Below are positions 1 through 5,466 of a DNA stretch of 8,926 nt, one piece after another. Source of the DNA: SXMI01 sp964391365 (lineage in GTDB: Bacteria > Actinomycetota > Acidimicrobiia > Acidimicrobiales > Microtrichaceae); contig CAYMKW010000113.1 in the NCBI GenBank assembly GCA_964391365.1, positions 1 to 8,926 on the forward strand, written 5' to 3'. Both the position numbers and the translations under genes were made by a program. Positions within the stretch are counted from its first letter, which is position 1. Every line of letters starts with the position of its first letter. The notes beneath the pieces were generated by a model that was given only the letters and a program-made list of their open reading frames with translations, was not told the DNA's origin and made no database searches.

Positions 1-164
1 GGCACCGGCGCCGCCGTGGCCCGCTCCTCGATCCGGGCGGCCACGTCGCTGCGCTCGACCCATCGCGCCCGTTGCCAGAACCCCAGCGCCACGAGCGCCA
101 CCACACCCAGCACCACGAGCACGTGGCTCACGATCCAGGCCGGCCTGCGGGCGAAGTCGTACAC
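1..164 (-). CDS. SURF1-family cytochrome oxidase assembly protein (5' end only)
   Basis: Only the first 54 codons are visible; the gene leaves the window at base 1. The peptide begins MYDFARRPAWIVSHV, continues as one hydrophobic helix (about residues 10-29) and then reads GFWQRARWVER at 28-38. SURF1 proteins characteristically start with a short cytoplasmic arm with arginines, a first membrane helix and a conserved G-x-WQ-x-x-R just after it. The family helps assemble haem a into the aa3-type terminal oxidase, so the cell probably respires aerobically. The GTG at 164 is chosen because the family begins at this point and because a TAGGGT box lies 8 nt upstream (173-178). The frame stays open further upstream, so a longer form is not formally excluded. 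The gene is divergent from heliorhodopsin with only 63 bp between the two starts. The second membrane helix expected near the C-terminus cannot be seen. Confidence 0.82.
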   Translation of the reverse strand, partial: MYDFARRPAWIVSHVLVVLGVVALVALGFWQRARWVERSDVAARIEERATAAPV

Positions 165-172
165 CGACCGGA

Positions 173-178
173 ACCCTA
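173..178 (-). promoter_or_regulatory. -10 box for SURF1 gene, leaderless type
   Basis: On the minus strand TAGGGT fits the TANNNT actinobacterial -10 pattern. Eight nucleotides separate it from the GTG start at 164, so transcription would begin at or within a base or two of the start codon. No convincing -35 hexamer is visible. This is an inference from spacing and pattern. Confidence 0.45.
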
Positions 179-215
179 CGTGGAGCGGGTCGCCGTCACC
201 GCAGCACCTGCGCCT

Positions 216-221
216 TAGGTT
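216..221 (+). promoter_or_regulatory. -10 box for heliorhodopsin gene, leaderless type
   Basis: TAGGTT fits the TANNNT consensus and is followed by six bases (GGCCCC) and then the GTG start at 228. This is the spacing expected if the transcript begins at the first base of the start codon. There is no Shine-Dalgarno sequence upstream of the GTG, which agrees with leaderless translation. No clear -35 element is seen. Confidence 0.55.
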
Positions 222-227
222 GGCCCC

Positions 228-1031
228 GTGAACGACTCCCCCACTCCCGTGCACCAGACCTCCACGCCGGTCCCGCCGGTCGACACCTCGCCGGAGCGCC
301 TGCGCGGCCTGTGGCGCTGGAACGTCGGTCTGACCGGGCTGCACGCCGTGCAGGCGGTGCTGATCCTGGTGCTGAGCGGCAGCTTCGCCATCTCCATCAC
401 CTCGACGTTCCCGACGGGTCCCCCGGGCAGCCGCCTGAGCGACCCGCAGCCGCTCTTCGACCTACCGATCGGCATCGCCGTCGCGGTGTTCCTCGCCCTG
501 GCCGCGCTCGACCACCTGCTGACCGCCACCGCCGGACGTGCCACCTACGAGGCCGACCTGGGGCGGGGCATCAACAGGTTCCGCTGGGTCGAGTACTCGT
601 TCAGCGCATCGCTGATGATCGTGCTGATCGCGGCGTACTCGGGGGTCACGGACATCACCGCCGTCGTGACCATCGTCGGGGCCAACGTGGCCATGATCCT
701 GTTCGGCTGGGTCCAGGAGCGCACCAACCCGCCCGGCCGCACGTCGACGAGCATGCAGGCGTTCTGGTTCGGCACCATCGCCGGGCTGGCGCCGTGGGTG
801 GCGATCTGGATCAACGTGATCGGGGCCGAGACCGTGCCCGGGTTCGTCTACGGGATCGTGGTGACCGAGCAGGTCCTGTTCTTCAGCTTCGGCCTGAACC
901 AGTGGCTGCAGTACCGGCGGGTCGGGAAGTGGGCGGACTACCTGCACGGCGAGCGCGTCTACCTGGTGCTCAGCCTGGTGGCGAAGTCCCTGCTGGCCTG
1001 GCAGATCTACGGCGGTTCGCTCGCCAACTGA
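228..1031 (+). CDS. Heliorhodopsin (retinal-binding seven-helix membrane protein)
   Basis: This is a complete 267-residue heliorhodopsin, close to the family's usual length of about 250. Seven hydrophobic helices fit residues about 31-50, 79-101, 118-137, 142-162, 178-199, 206-229 and 243-261. Family hallmarks are clear. RWVEYSFSASLMIVL (119-133) holds the Schiff-base counterion E122, and LSLVAKSLLAWQ (248-259) holds the retinal-binding lysine K253 with S249 one turn before it. H39 and H96 match the conserved histidines near the counterion. VPGFVY (203-208) and LQYRRVGKWADYL (227-239) are also typical. The long segment 51-78 between helices 1 and 2 corresponds to the family's extended first loop. 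A proline/threonine-rich 26-residue arm precedes helix 1. Heliorhodopsins sit in the membrane inverted relative to type 1 rhodopsins and show slow photocycles without clear pumping; their role is unsettled. The GTG start is supported by the leaderless -10 box. The gene ends 29 bp before the convergent CoA ligase gene. Confidence 0.96.
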   Translation: MNDSPTPVHQTSTPVPPVDTSPERLRGLWRWNVGLTGLHAVQAVLILVLSGSFAISITSTFPTGPPGSRLSDPQPLFDLPIGIAVAVFLALAALDHLLTATAGRATYEADLGRGINRFRWVEYSFSASLMIVLIAAYSGVTDITAVVTIVGANVAMILFGWVQERTNPPGRTSTSMQAFWFGTIAGLAPWVAIWINVIGAETVPGFVYGIVVTEQVLFFSFGLNQWLQYRRVGKWADYLHGERVYLVLSLVAKSLLAWQIYGGSLAN

Positions 1032-1039
1032 CCTGCGAA

Positions 1040-1078
1040 CCGACGGCCCGCCCGGCCGGGTCAGTCGCCGGCCGTCGG
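1040..1078. terminator. Possible bidirectional terminator between heliorhodopsin and CoA ligase
   Basis: Perfect 9-bp arms CCGACGGCC (1040-1048) and GGCCGTCGG (1070-1078) enclose 21 bases. These include a second perfect palindrome, CCCGGCCGGG, at 1051-1060. The structure lies between two convergent stop codons and its right arm overlaps the last codons of the ligase gene. There is no T-run on either side. In such GC-rich DNA short palindromes arise easily, so this is a moderate call. Confidence 0.4.
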
Positions 1079-2698
1079 CAGCACGTGGTCGGCGAAACGG
1101 TCCCGCAGGTCCTTCTTGGAGAACTTGCCGACGCTGGTCTTGGGCACCTCGTCGATGAACACGACGTCGTCGGGGAGCCACCACTTGGCGACCCGGCCGT
1201 CGAGGAACTCGATCAGCTCCTCGGCGGTCAGTTCGGCGTCGGGGGCGACGACCACGCAGGCGAGCGGCCGCTCGGACCACTTGGGGTGCGGCACGCCGAT
1301 CACGGCGGCCTCGGCCACGGCGGGGTGCGCCATGATCTCGTTCTCGAGCTCGACGGAGCTGATCCACTCGCCGCCGGACTTCACGACGTCCTTGGTGCGG
1401 TCCACGATCCGCACGTAGCCGTCGGGGGTGATGACGGCCACGTCGCCGGTTCGGAGCCAGCCGTCATCGGTGAACGACTCGGGCGAGCGGGGGTCGTCGT
1501 GGTAGCTGGCGGTGATCCACGGCCCGGCGGCCTGCAGCTCGCCGCGGCTGGTGCCGTCCCAGGGCAGCTCGGCCCCGGTCTCCTGGTCGGCGATGCGCAG
1601 CTGCACCCCCACCAGCGGCCGGCCCTGGGTGGCGCGCAGGTCGGCGAGCTCGTCGTCGGTGCCGTCGGCGAGCCACGACACGACGTTGGCGACCGACGCG
1701 ACGGGGCTCGTCTCGGTCATGCCCCAGGCCTGCAGGATGGGCAGGCCGACCTGGGCGCGGTACGCCTCGGACAGGGCCTTGGGCACCGCCGAGCCGCCGC
1801 AGGGGATGACCCGGAGCGCCGAGGTGTCCCGGCCGGCCAGTTCGGGGAGCACACCCATCCAGATGGTCGGGACCCCGGCGGCGAGCGTGACGCGCTCGGA
1901 CTCGATCAGTCCGGCCAGCGCCGCCGGCACCATGTTCGGCCCGGGCATGACGAGGGTGGATCCGGCGGCGACGCCGGCGTGGGCGAGGCCCCAGGCGTTG
2001 GCGTGGAACATGGGGACGACCGGCAGGATCACGTCGGACTCCGACACGCCGACCGAGTCGGCGAACATGGCCGCCATCGTGTGCAGGTAGGTGCTGCGAT
2101 GGGTGTAGACGACACCCTTGGGGTTGCCGGTCGTGCCCGACGTGTAACACATCGACGCGGCGCGGAGTTCGTCGTCGACCCGGAACTCGGCCGGCGGCTC
2201 GGCGGCGAGCAGCGTCTCGTGGTCGAGCACCTCCACCCCGTCCAGACCCTCCAGGTCCGCCACGGGCGCGCCGTCCTCCATGACCACCAGGTGCCGCACG
2301 GTGCTGAACGTCGGCACCAGCGGGGCGAGCAGGCCCAGCAGGGAGCGGTCGACGAAGATCACCTCGTCCTGTGCGTGGTTGACGATGTAGGTGACCTGCT
2401 CGGGGAACAGCCGGATGTTCAGGGTGTGGAGCACCCGTCCGCTGCACGGCGCCGCGAAGTACAGCTCCAGGTGTCGGGCGGTGTTCCAGGCGAACGTGGC
2501 CACCCGGCCGTCGGCGGAGACGCCGAGGGTGTCGAGCACCGAGGCCAGGCGGCGGGTGCGGTCGGCCCACTGGCCGTGGGTGACCCGTTCCACACCGCCG
2601 ACGGTGGCGGTGACGATCTCCTTGTTCGGCGAGAGCCGTTCGGCCCGCTCGACGAACCCGTCCAGCGTGAGCGGTCGGTCCTGCATGGTGCCCTGCAC
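1061..2698 (-). CDS. Fatty-acid:CoA ligase (acyl-CoA synthetase, AMP-binding superfamily)
   Basis: This enzyme activates fatty acids with ATP to acyl-AMP and then forms acyl-CoA in the cytoplasm. Numbered from the GTG at 2698 (545 residues), the signatures are in order: phosphate loop TSGTTGNPKG at 186-195, substrate/adenine motif WGMTETSP at 325-332, RTGD with the ribose-binding aspartate at 416-419, the hinge region VDRTKD at 432-437 followed by SGGEW, and the C-terminal catalytic lysine in SVGKFSKK (K525). Length and motifs fit the medium/long-chain group resembling AlkK and many FadD proteins; chain length cannot be deduced. The start is chosen because relatives often begin M-x-S-T-M-Q-D-x-PLT, matched here by MQGTMQDRPLT, and a G-rich stretch lies just upstream. 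ATG 2686 is the alternative. A much more distal ATG (2797) would add an arginine/glycine-rich arm not seen in the family. The gene diverges from the VTT-like gene and converges with heliorhodopsin. Confidence 0.93.
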   Translation of the reverse strand: MQGTMQDRPLTLDGFVERAERLSPNKEIVTATVGGVERVTHGQWADRTRRLASVLDTLGVSADGRVATFAWNTARHLELYFAAPCSGRVLHTLNIRLFPEQVTYIVNHAQDEVIFVDRSLLGLLAPLVPTFSTVRHLVVMEDGAPVADLEGLDGVEVLDHETLLAAEPPAEFRVDDELRAASMCYTSGTTGNPKGVVYTHRSTYLHTMAAMFADSVGVSESDVILPVVPMFHANAWGLAHAGVAAGSTLVMPGPNMVPAALAGLIESERVTLAAGVPTIWMGVLPELAGRDTSALRVIPCGGSAVPKALSEAYRAQVGLPILQAWGMTETSPVASVANVVSWLADGTDDELADLRATQGRPLVGVQLRIADQETGAELPWDGTSRGELQAAGPWITASYHDDPRSPESFTDDGWLRTGDVAVITPDGYVRIVDRTKDVVKSGGEWISSVELENEIMAHPAVAEAAVIGVPHPKWSERPLACVVVAPDAELTAEELIEFLDGRVAKWWLPDDVVFIDEVPKTSVGKFSKKDLRDRFADHVLPTAGD

Positions 2699-2792
2699 GT
2701 GTCCCCCCGTGGGCTCGTGGCCGGACCGTCGCAGGTCCCGCCGGTAGCGTTGGCGCAGCGTAGGCCCGCCGAGGCGTCCGACGCCGCCCGAT

Positions 2793-2833
2793 CGCACACC
2801 TGCTCACTCGCCGCACACCTCCCCACTCACTCG
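2793..2833. repeat. Imperfect direct repeat in the CoA ligase / VTT-like divergent promoter region
   Basis: CGCACACCT occurs at 2793-2801 and again at 2812-2820, and CTCACTCG occurs at 2803-2810 and 2826-2833. Together they form two imperfect copies of a CA/CT-rich unit. The stretch 2791-2846 is markedly poor in G on the plus strand compared with the rest of the window. The repeats lie 14-54 bp upstream of the VTT-like gene start, so they could be protein-binding sites or a chance low-complexity run. Confidence 0.4.
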
Positions 2834-2834
2834 A

Positions 2835-2840
2835 CACACT
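2835..2840 (+). promoter_or_regulatory. Weak -10-like box for VTT-like gene
   Basis: CACACT matches TANNNT at positions 2 and 6 only and is followed by six bases and the GTG start at 2847. The position is exactly that of the better -10 boxes before heliorhodopsin and dapB, but the sequence is degenerate. No Shine-Dalgarno sequence precedes the GTG. Confidence 0.25.
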
Positions 2841-2846
2841 CCCACC

Positions 2847-3533
2847 GTGACCGACGCCGACCTCACCCCCGACCGACCGACGCACCCGTCGTGGTTCCTG
2901 CCCGTGGTCGGCGCCGCGATCATCACGCTGGTCGTCGCCAACAACTTCGGCAACGTCATCTGGGCGGAGTGGGTGATCGACAACCCGCTCGGCCTGCTGG
3001 CCCTGAACTCGTCCAACAAGTACCTGCTCGCCACGTCGGTGAACACCGACCTGGTGACGGTGCTGGTGATCTCCACGGTCCGGCTCATGGCACCGGACCC
3101 GCTCTTCTACGCGATCGGCTACCTGTACGGGGACCGGGCGCTGAAGTGGGCGGGCGACGTGTTCCCCGGGATCGGTCCGGTGATCGAGCAGGCCCGGGCC
3201 GACGACGGGTCGTTCCGTTGGCTCATGACGGCGCTGTTGTTGATCATGCCGAACAACCCGGTGTGTCTGATCGCCGGGGTTGTGCGGGTGCCCTTCGCCC
3301 GCTTCCTGGCGCTGTCGTTCGTCGGCACCGTCGGCCGGATCCTGCTCATGCGGCTGATCGGTTCGATCTTCTCGGAGCAGATCGAGGACCTGCTCGAGGT
3401 CGTGGCCCGCTACCAGCGGTGGCTGCTGCTGGCCTCGATCGTGTTCGTCGTCGGCTACGTCACGTACCAGGCGACCCGGCGCAAGGGGCTGATCGGAGCG
3501 GTCGAGGAGCTCGAGGAGGACCTCGGCGACTGA
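2847..3533 (+). CDS. VTT/DedA-like multi-pass membrane protein
   Basis: The product has 228 residues. Hydrophobic segments lie at about 17-34, 66-82, 124-146, 150-175 and 191-208, and a charged tail ends in EELEEDLGD. The stretch DPLFYAIGYLYGDRALKWAG (84-103) resembles the DPxFYxLGRxYGxRALRW block of DedA/VTT proteins. LIAGVVRVPFARFLALSFVG (141-160) followed by GRILLMRLIG fits the family's later conserved block. These proteins act in the cytoplasmic membrane; characterised members are linked to lipid or undecaprenyl-phosphate translocation and to membrane homeostasis. The classical arginine-bearing R-F-x-P-x-x-R stretch is not recognisable: that place reads LLLIMPNNPVCLIAG. This is therefore a divergent member and its substrate is unknown. 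The GTG start is at the edge of a CA-rich promoter region. The gene ends one base before a strong stem-loop and converges with dapB. Confidence 0.68.
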   Translation: MTDADLTPDRPTHPSWFLPVVGAAIITLVVANNFGNVIWAEWVIDNPLGLLALNSSNKYLLATSVNTDLVTVLVISTVRLMAPDPLFYAIGYLYGDRALKWAGDVFPGIGPVIEQARADDGSFRWLMTALLLIMPNNPVCLIAGVVRVPFARFLALSFVGTVGRILLMRLIGSIFSEQIEDLLEVVARYQRWLLLASIVFVVGYVTYQATRRKGLIGAVEELEEDLGD

Positions 3534-3534
3534 G

Positions 3535-3577
3535 CTCGGTGCATTGAGCCCCGCCTACGGGGGCTCAATGCACCGAG
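3535..3577. terminator. Perfect 18-bp inverted repeat, probable bidirectional terminator
   Basis: The arm CTCGGTGCATTGAGCCCC (3535-3552) is perfectly complementary to GGGGCTCAATGCACCGAG (3560-3577), with a 7-base loop (GCCTACG). It starts one base after the VTT-like stop codon (3531-3533) and lies between two convergent genes, so it could stop transcription from both sides. No U-tract follows on either strand. That is common for actinobacterial terminators but leaves other roles open, such as an mRNA 3'-end protector or an interspersed repeat. Confidence 0.75.
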
Positions 3578-3631
3578 AACGCGAAGTTGGGTGGGGCGGG
3601 CCGGGCGAGTGGGTTAACGACCCCGACCCGG

Positions 3632-4420
3632 TTACAGGCCGAGGAGTGCGTCCAGGCCGACGGTCACGCCGGGCCGGTCCGCCACCTGCTTCACCGCCAA
3701 CAGCACGCCCGGCATGAAGCTCGTCCGGTCGATCGAGTCGTGGCGGATGCTGAGCGTCTGCCCGGTGGTGCCCAGCAGCACCTCCTGATGGGCGACGAGC
3801 CCCTTCAGGCGCAGCGAGTGGACACGGATCCCGCCCGGCCCGTCACCGCCGCGGGCGCCGGCGACGACCTCGGACGTCGTCGGGTCGAGGGTCCACTCCC
3901 CCGACGCCTCGGCCATCCGCTGCAGGGTCAGCATGGCGGTACCCGACGGGGCGTCCACCTTGTGCTCGTGGTGCAGTTCGATGATCTCGGCGGACTCGAA
4001 GTACGGGGCGGCGATCGCAGCGAAGTGCATCATCAGCACCGCACCGATCGCGAAGTTCGGGGCGATCACGCAGTTCGACCGGGTGAACTCGGCGGAGAAG
4101 CGCTCCATGTCGGCGTCGGTGAACCCGGTGGTGCCGACGACGGCGTGGATCCCCTCTGCGGCGAGCACGCCGAGCGTGTCGCAGCAGGCGGACCGCTCGG
4201 TGAAGTCCACCGCCACGTCCACGTCGGCCGCCGCCATTGCCGCGCCGTCCCGGGAGAACTTCAGGTCGGTGTCGATCCCGGTGACCGTGCGCAGGTCCAG
4301 CCCCGAGTAGTGAGGGTCGACTGCTGCGACCAGTTCGACGTCGGGATCGGCGGCGACCGCCCGGCACACGGTGGAGCCCATGCGGCCCCCCGCCCCGAAG
4401 ACACCGACCCGGATCGTCAC
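3632..4420 (-). CDS. dapB: 4-hydroxy-tetrahydrodipicolinate reductase DapB
   Basis: DapB reduces 4-hydroxy-tetrahydrodipicolinate to tetrahydrodipicolinate with NAD(P)H. This is a cytoplasmic step of the diaminopimelate/lysine pathway that feeds peptidoglycan. The 262-residue length is normal. The nucleotide-binding loop is FGAGGRMG (8-15). VDFTERSA (71-78), VGTTGF (95-100) and APNFAIG (120-126) are the conserved core blocks. ELHHEHKVDAPSGTA (148-162) carries the catalytic histidines H150/H151 and lysine K154, followed by the substrate-binding SGT. No key residue is missing. The GTG start at 4420 sits directly before the family's typical opening V-x-V-x-G-A-x-G-R-M-G, and a TAGAGT box lies 6 nt upstream, suggesting a leaderless mRNA. 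The gene is downstream of, and on the same strand as, the crotonase gene, but 75 bp and hairpins separate them, so it is probably transcribed on its own. Confidence 0.98.
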   Translation of the reverse strand: MTIRVGVFGAGGRMGSTVCRAVAADPDVELVAAVDPHYSGLDLRTVTGIDTDLKFSRDGAAMAAADVDVAVDFTERSACCDTLGVLAAEGIHAVVGTTGFTDADMERFSAEFTRSNCVIAPNFAIGAVLMMHFAAIAAPYFESAEIIELHHEHKVDAPSGTAMLTLQRMAEASGEWTLDPTTSEVVAGARGGDGPGGIRVHSLRLKGLVAHQEVLLGTTGQTLSIRHDSIDRTSFMPGVLLAVKQVADRPGVTVGLDALLGL

Positions 4421-4426
4421 GCCGCC

Positions 4427-4432
4427 ACTCTA
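4427..4432 (-). promoter_or_regulatory. -10 box for dapB, leaderless type
   Basis: The minus-strand TAGAGT fits TANNNT. Six bases (GGCGGC) separate it from the GTG at 4420, so the transcript would begin at the start codon. No -35 is obvious. Confidence 0.55.
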
Positions 4433-4445
4433 GGCGGGGGCCGGT

Positions 4446-4489
4446 GCCCGCCCCACAGGCGGGCGGGAGCGACCGGCGCGCCGGCCGGT
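4446..4489 (-). terminator. GC-rich hairpins after the crotonase gene
   Basis: Two adjacent hairpins lie just after the crotonase stop (4496-4498, minus strand). ACCGGC (4472-4477) pairs with GCCGGT (4484-4489), overlapping the 12-bp palindrome CCGGCGCGCCGG. GCCCGCC (4446-4452) pairs with GGCGGGC (4458-4464) around a 5-base loop. No T-run follows. They would separate the crotonase transcript from the dapB promoter, but short GC palindromes are expected in this DNA. Confidence 0.38.
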
Positions 4490-4495
4490 GGCCGC

Positions 4496-5395
4496 TCAGG
4501 CCGGTTCCGGCCCGTCGTCACCGCCGCCGCCATCGTCGTCGTACGGACCGGCGACGGGGTCGGGCACGCTGAACAGGTCCCGCCGCGGGTCGTCGAGGTA
4601 CACCGGCTCCCGGCCCTCGTCGAACGCCCGGATCGCCTCGGGCAGGTTGTCGGTGAACCCGGCCATCAGCTGGTTGCGGTCCTCGAACTCGATCGCCGCG
4701 TCCAGGCTGGAGATCTCGAGCTCGGCCCACAGCGCCTGCTTCGTCGCCTCCAGGCCGTGGTGGGAGTAGGCGGCCATGGCGCCGGCCATGTCGAGCGCCT
4801 CGGCGAGCAGGTCGCCGGCCGGCACGACCCGGGACACCAGCCCGACCCGCAGGGCCTCGGCGGCGTCGATGCGACGACCCGTCAGGAGCAGGTCGTTGGC
4901 GTTCGCCGAACCGATCAGCCGGGGCAGCAGCCACCCGGCCCCCATCTCGGTGGACGTCAGCCCGTTGACGATCCCCGTGGCGTTGAAGGTGGCGTCCTCG
5001 GACGCGATCCGCAGGTCGCAGCCCAGCGCCAGACACATCCCTCCCCCGTAGGCCGGGCCGTTGACAGCGGCGATCACCGGCTGGGGCAGCGCCCGGAGCC
5101 GGCGGGTCAGCTGCGAGTAGACCCGCATGGACCGGCTGGCGATCCGGTGGACCGACAGCCCGCCGATGTTCGGGATCACCCCGTAGTCCTTCAGGTCGAG
5201 CCCCGAGCAGAACGCCCGGCCGGCGCCGGTGAGCACCACGACCCGGGCGTCGTTGTCGGCGCCGACGGCGGCGAGCACCTCGTCGAGCTCCACGGCCAGC
5301 TCGATCGACAGCGCGTTCAGGCGGTCGGGCCGGGCCAGGCGGACGATCCGCACGGCGTCGCCCGCCGACTCGAGTTCCACCAGGCCGATCGCCAC
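4496..5395 (-). CDS. Enoyl-CoA hydratase/isomerase (crotonase) family protein with altered active site
   Basis: This is a 299-residue crotonase-fold protein acting on an acyl-CoA in the cytoplasm. Numbered from GTG 5395: the opening block ARPDRLNALS is at 21-30; AFCSGLDL (61-68) is the first oxyanion-hole and CoA-binding segment; GPAYGGGMCLALGCDLRIAS (113-132) is the second. The glutamate that normally follows the GGG segment is cysteine here (C121), and the second hydratase glutamate aligns with glycine (G141). An acid remains at E150 in TSTEMGAGWLLPRLIG, the place of an aspartate in dienoyl-CoA isomerases and of D/E in many actinobacterial homologues. Simple hydratase activity is therefore doubtful. 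The C-terminus is extended and ends in an aspartate/glycine-rich tail (DDDGGGGDDGPEPA). AGGAGG lies 5 nt before GTG 5395, which makes this a better start than GTG 5401, two codons upstream and inside that site. The gene diverges from serB. Confidence 0.88.
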   Translation of the reverse strand: MAIGLVELESAGDAVRIVRLARPDRLNALSIELAVELDEVLAAVGADNDARVVVLTGAGRAFCSGLDLKDYGVIPNIGGLSVHRIASRSMRVYSQLTRRLRALPQPVIAAVNGPAYGGGMCLALGCDLRIASEDATFNATGIVNGLTSTEMGAGWLLPRLIGSANANDLLLTGRRIDAAEALRVGLVSRVVPAGDLLAEALDMAGAMAAYSHHGLEATKQALWAELEISSLDAAIEFEDRNQLMAGFTDNLPEAIRAFDEGREPVYLDDPRRDLFSVPDPVAGPYDDDGGGGDDGPEPA

Positions 5396-5400
5396 GGTCA

Positions 5401-5406
5401 CCTCCT
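5401..5406 (-). promoter_or_regulatory. Perfect Shine-Dalgarno site that fixes the crotonase start
   Basis: On the minus strand AGGAGG is followed by five bases (TGACC) and GTG at 5395. The upstream in-frame GTG at 5401 shares a base with this site and cannot use it. This is the only consensus ribosome-binding site seen in the window; the other starts appear leaderless or translationally coupled. Confidence 0.75.
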
Positions 5407-5453
5407 GCTGCGGGTGCGGCTGCCGGATGTCCCGGCGGCCTCCCGGAGGGTCG

Positions 5454-5460
5454 TACCGTA
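5454..5460. promoter_or_regulatory. Overlapping, near-symmetric -10 elements for serB (+) and crotonase gene (-)
   Basis: The plus strand reads TACCGT at 5454-5459, seven bases before the serB GTG at 5467, giving a leaderless serB mRNA. The minus strand reads TACGGT at 5460-5455; a start about 7 nt on would give the crotonase gene a leader of about 50 nt carrying its AGGAGG site. Both fit TANNNT and lie within the near-palindrome GTACCGTAC (5453-5461). No clear -35 is seen on either side. Confidence 0.5.
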
Positions 5461-5466
5461 CCCGTC

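Noticed and set aside
2757..2762. Minus-strand TACGCT as a -10 box for the CoA ligase.
   Set aside because: It matches TANNNT but lies about 60 nt from the start with no -35; such matches are expected by chance at this frequency.
2687..2797. Extension of the CoA ligase to an ATG at 2797.
   Set aside because: It would add 33 Arg/Gly-rich residues (to the chosen start) unlike the family and run into the VTT-like promoter region. GTG 2698 or ATG 2686 fits the family opening.
311..3547. A 1078-codon open frame on the plus strand across the heliorhodopsin, ligase and VTT-like genes.
   Set aside because: It is rich in Arg, Gly, His and Pro, has no recognisable domain, and crosses three well-supported genes. 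High GC suppresses stop codons in shadow frames.
5439..5449. CCTCCCGGAGG palindrome just upstream of the shared -10 as a regulator site.
   Set aside because: It has only 5-bp arms in GC-rich DNA, with no second copy to support it as an operator.
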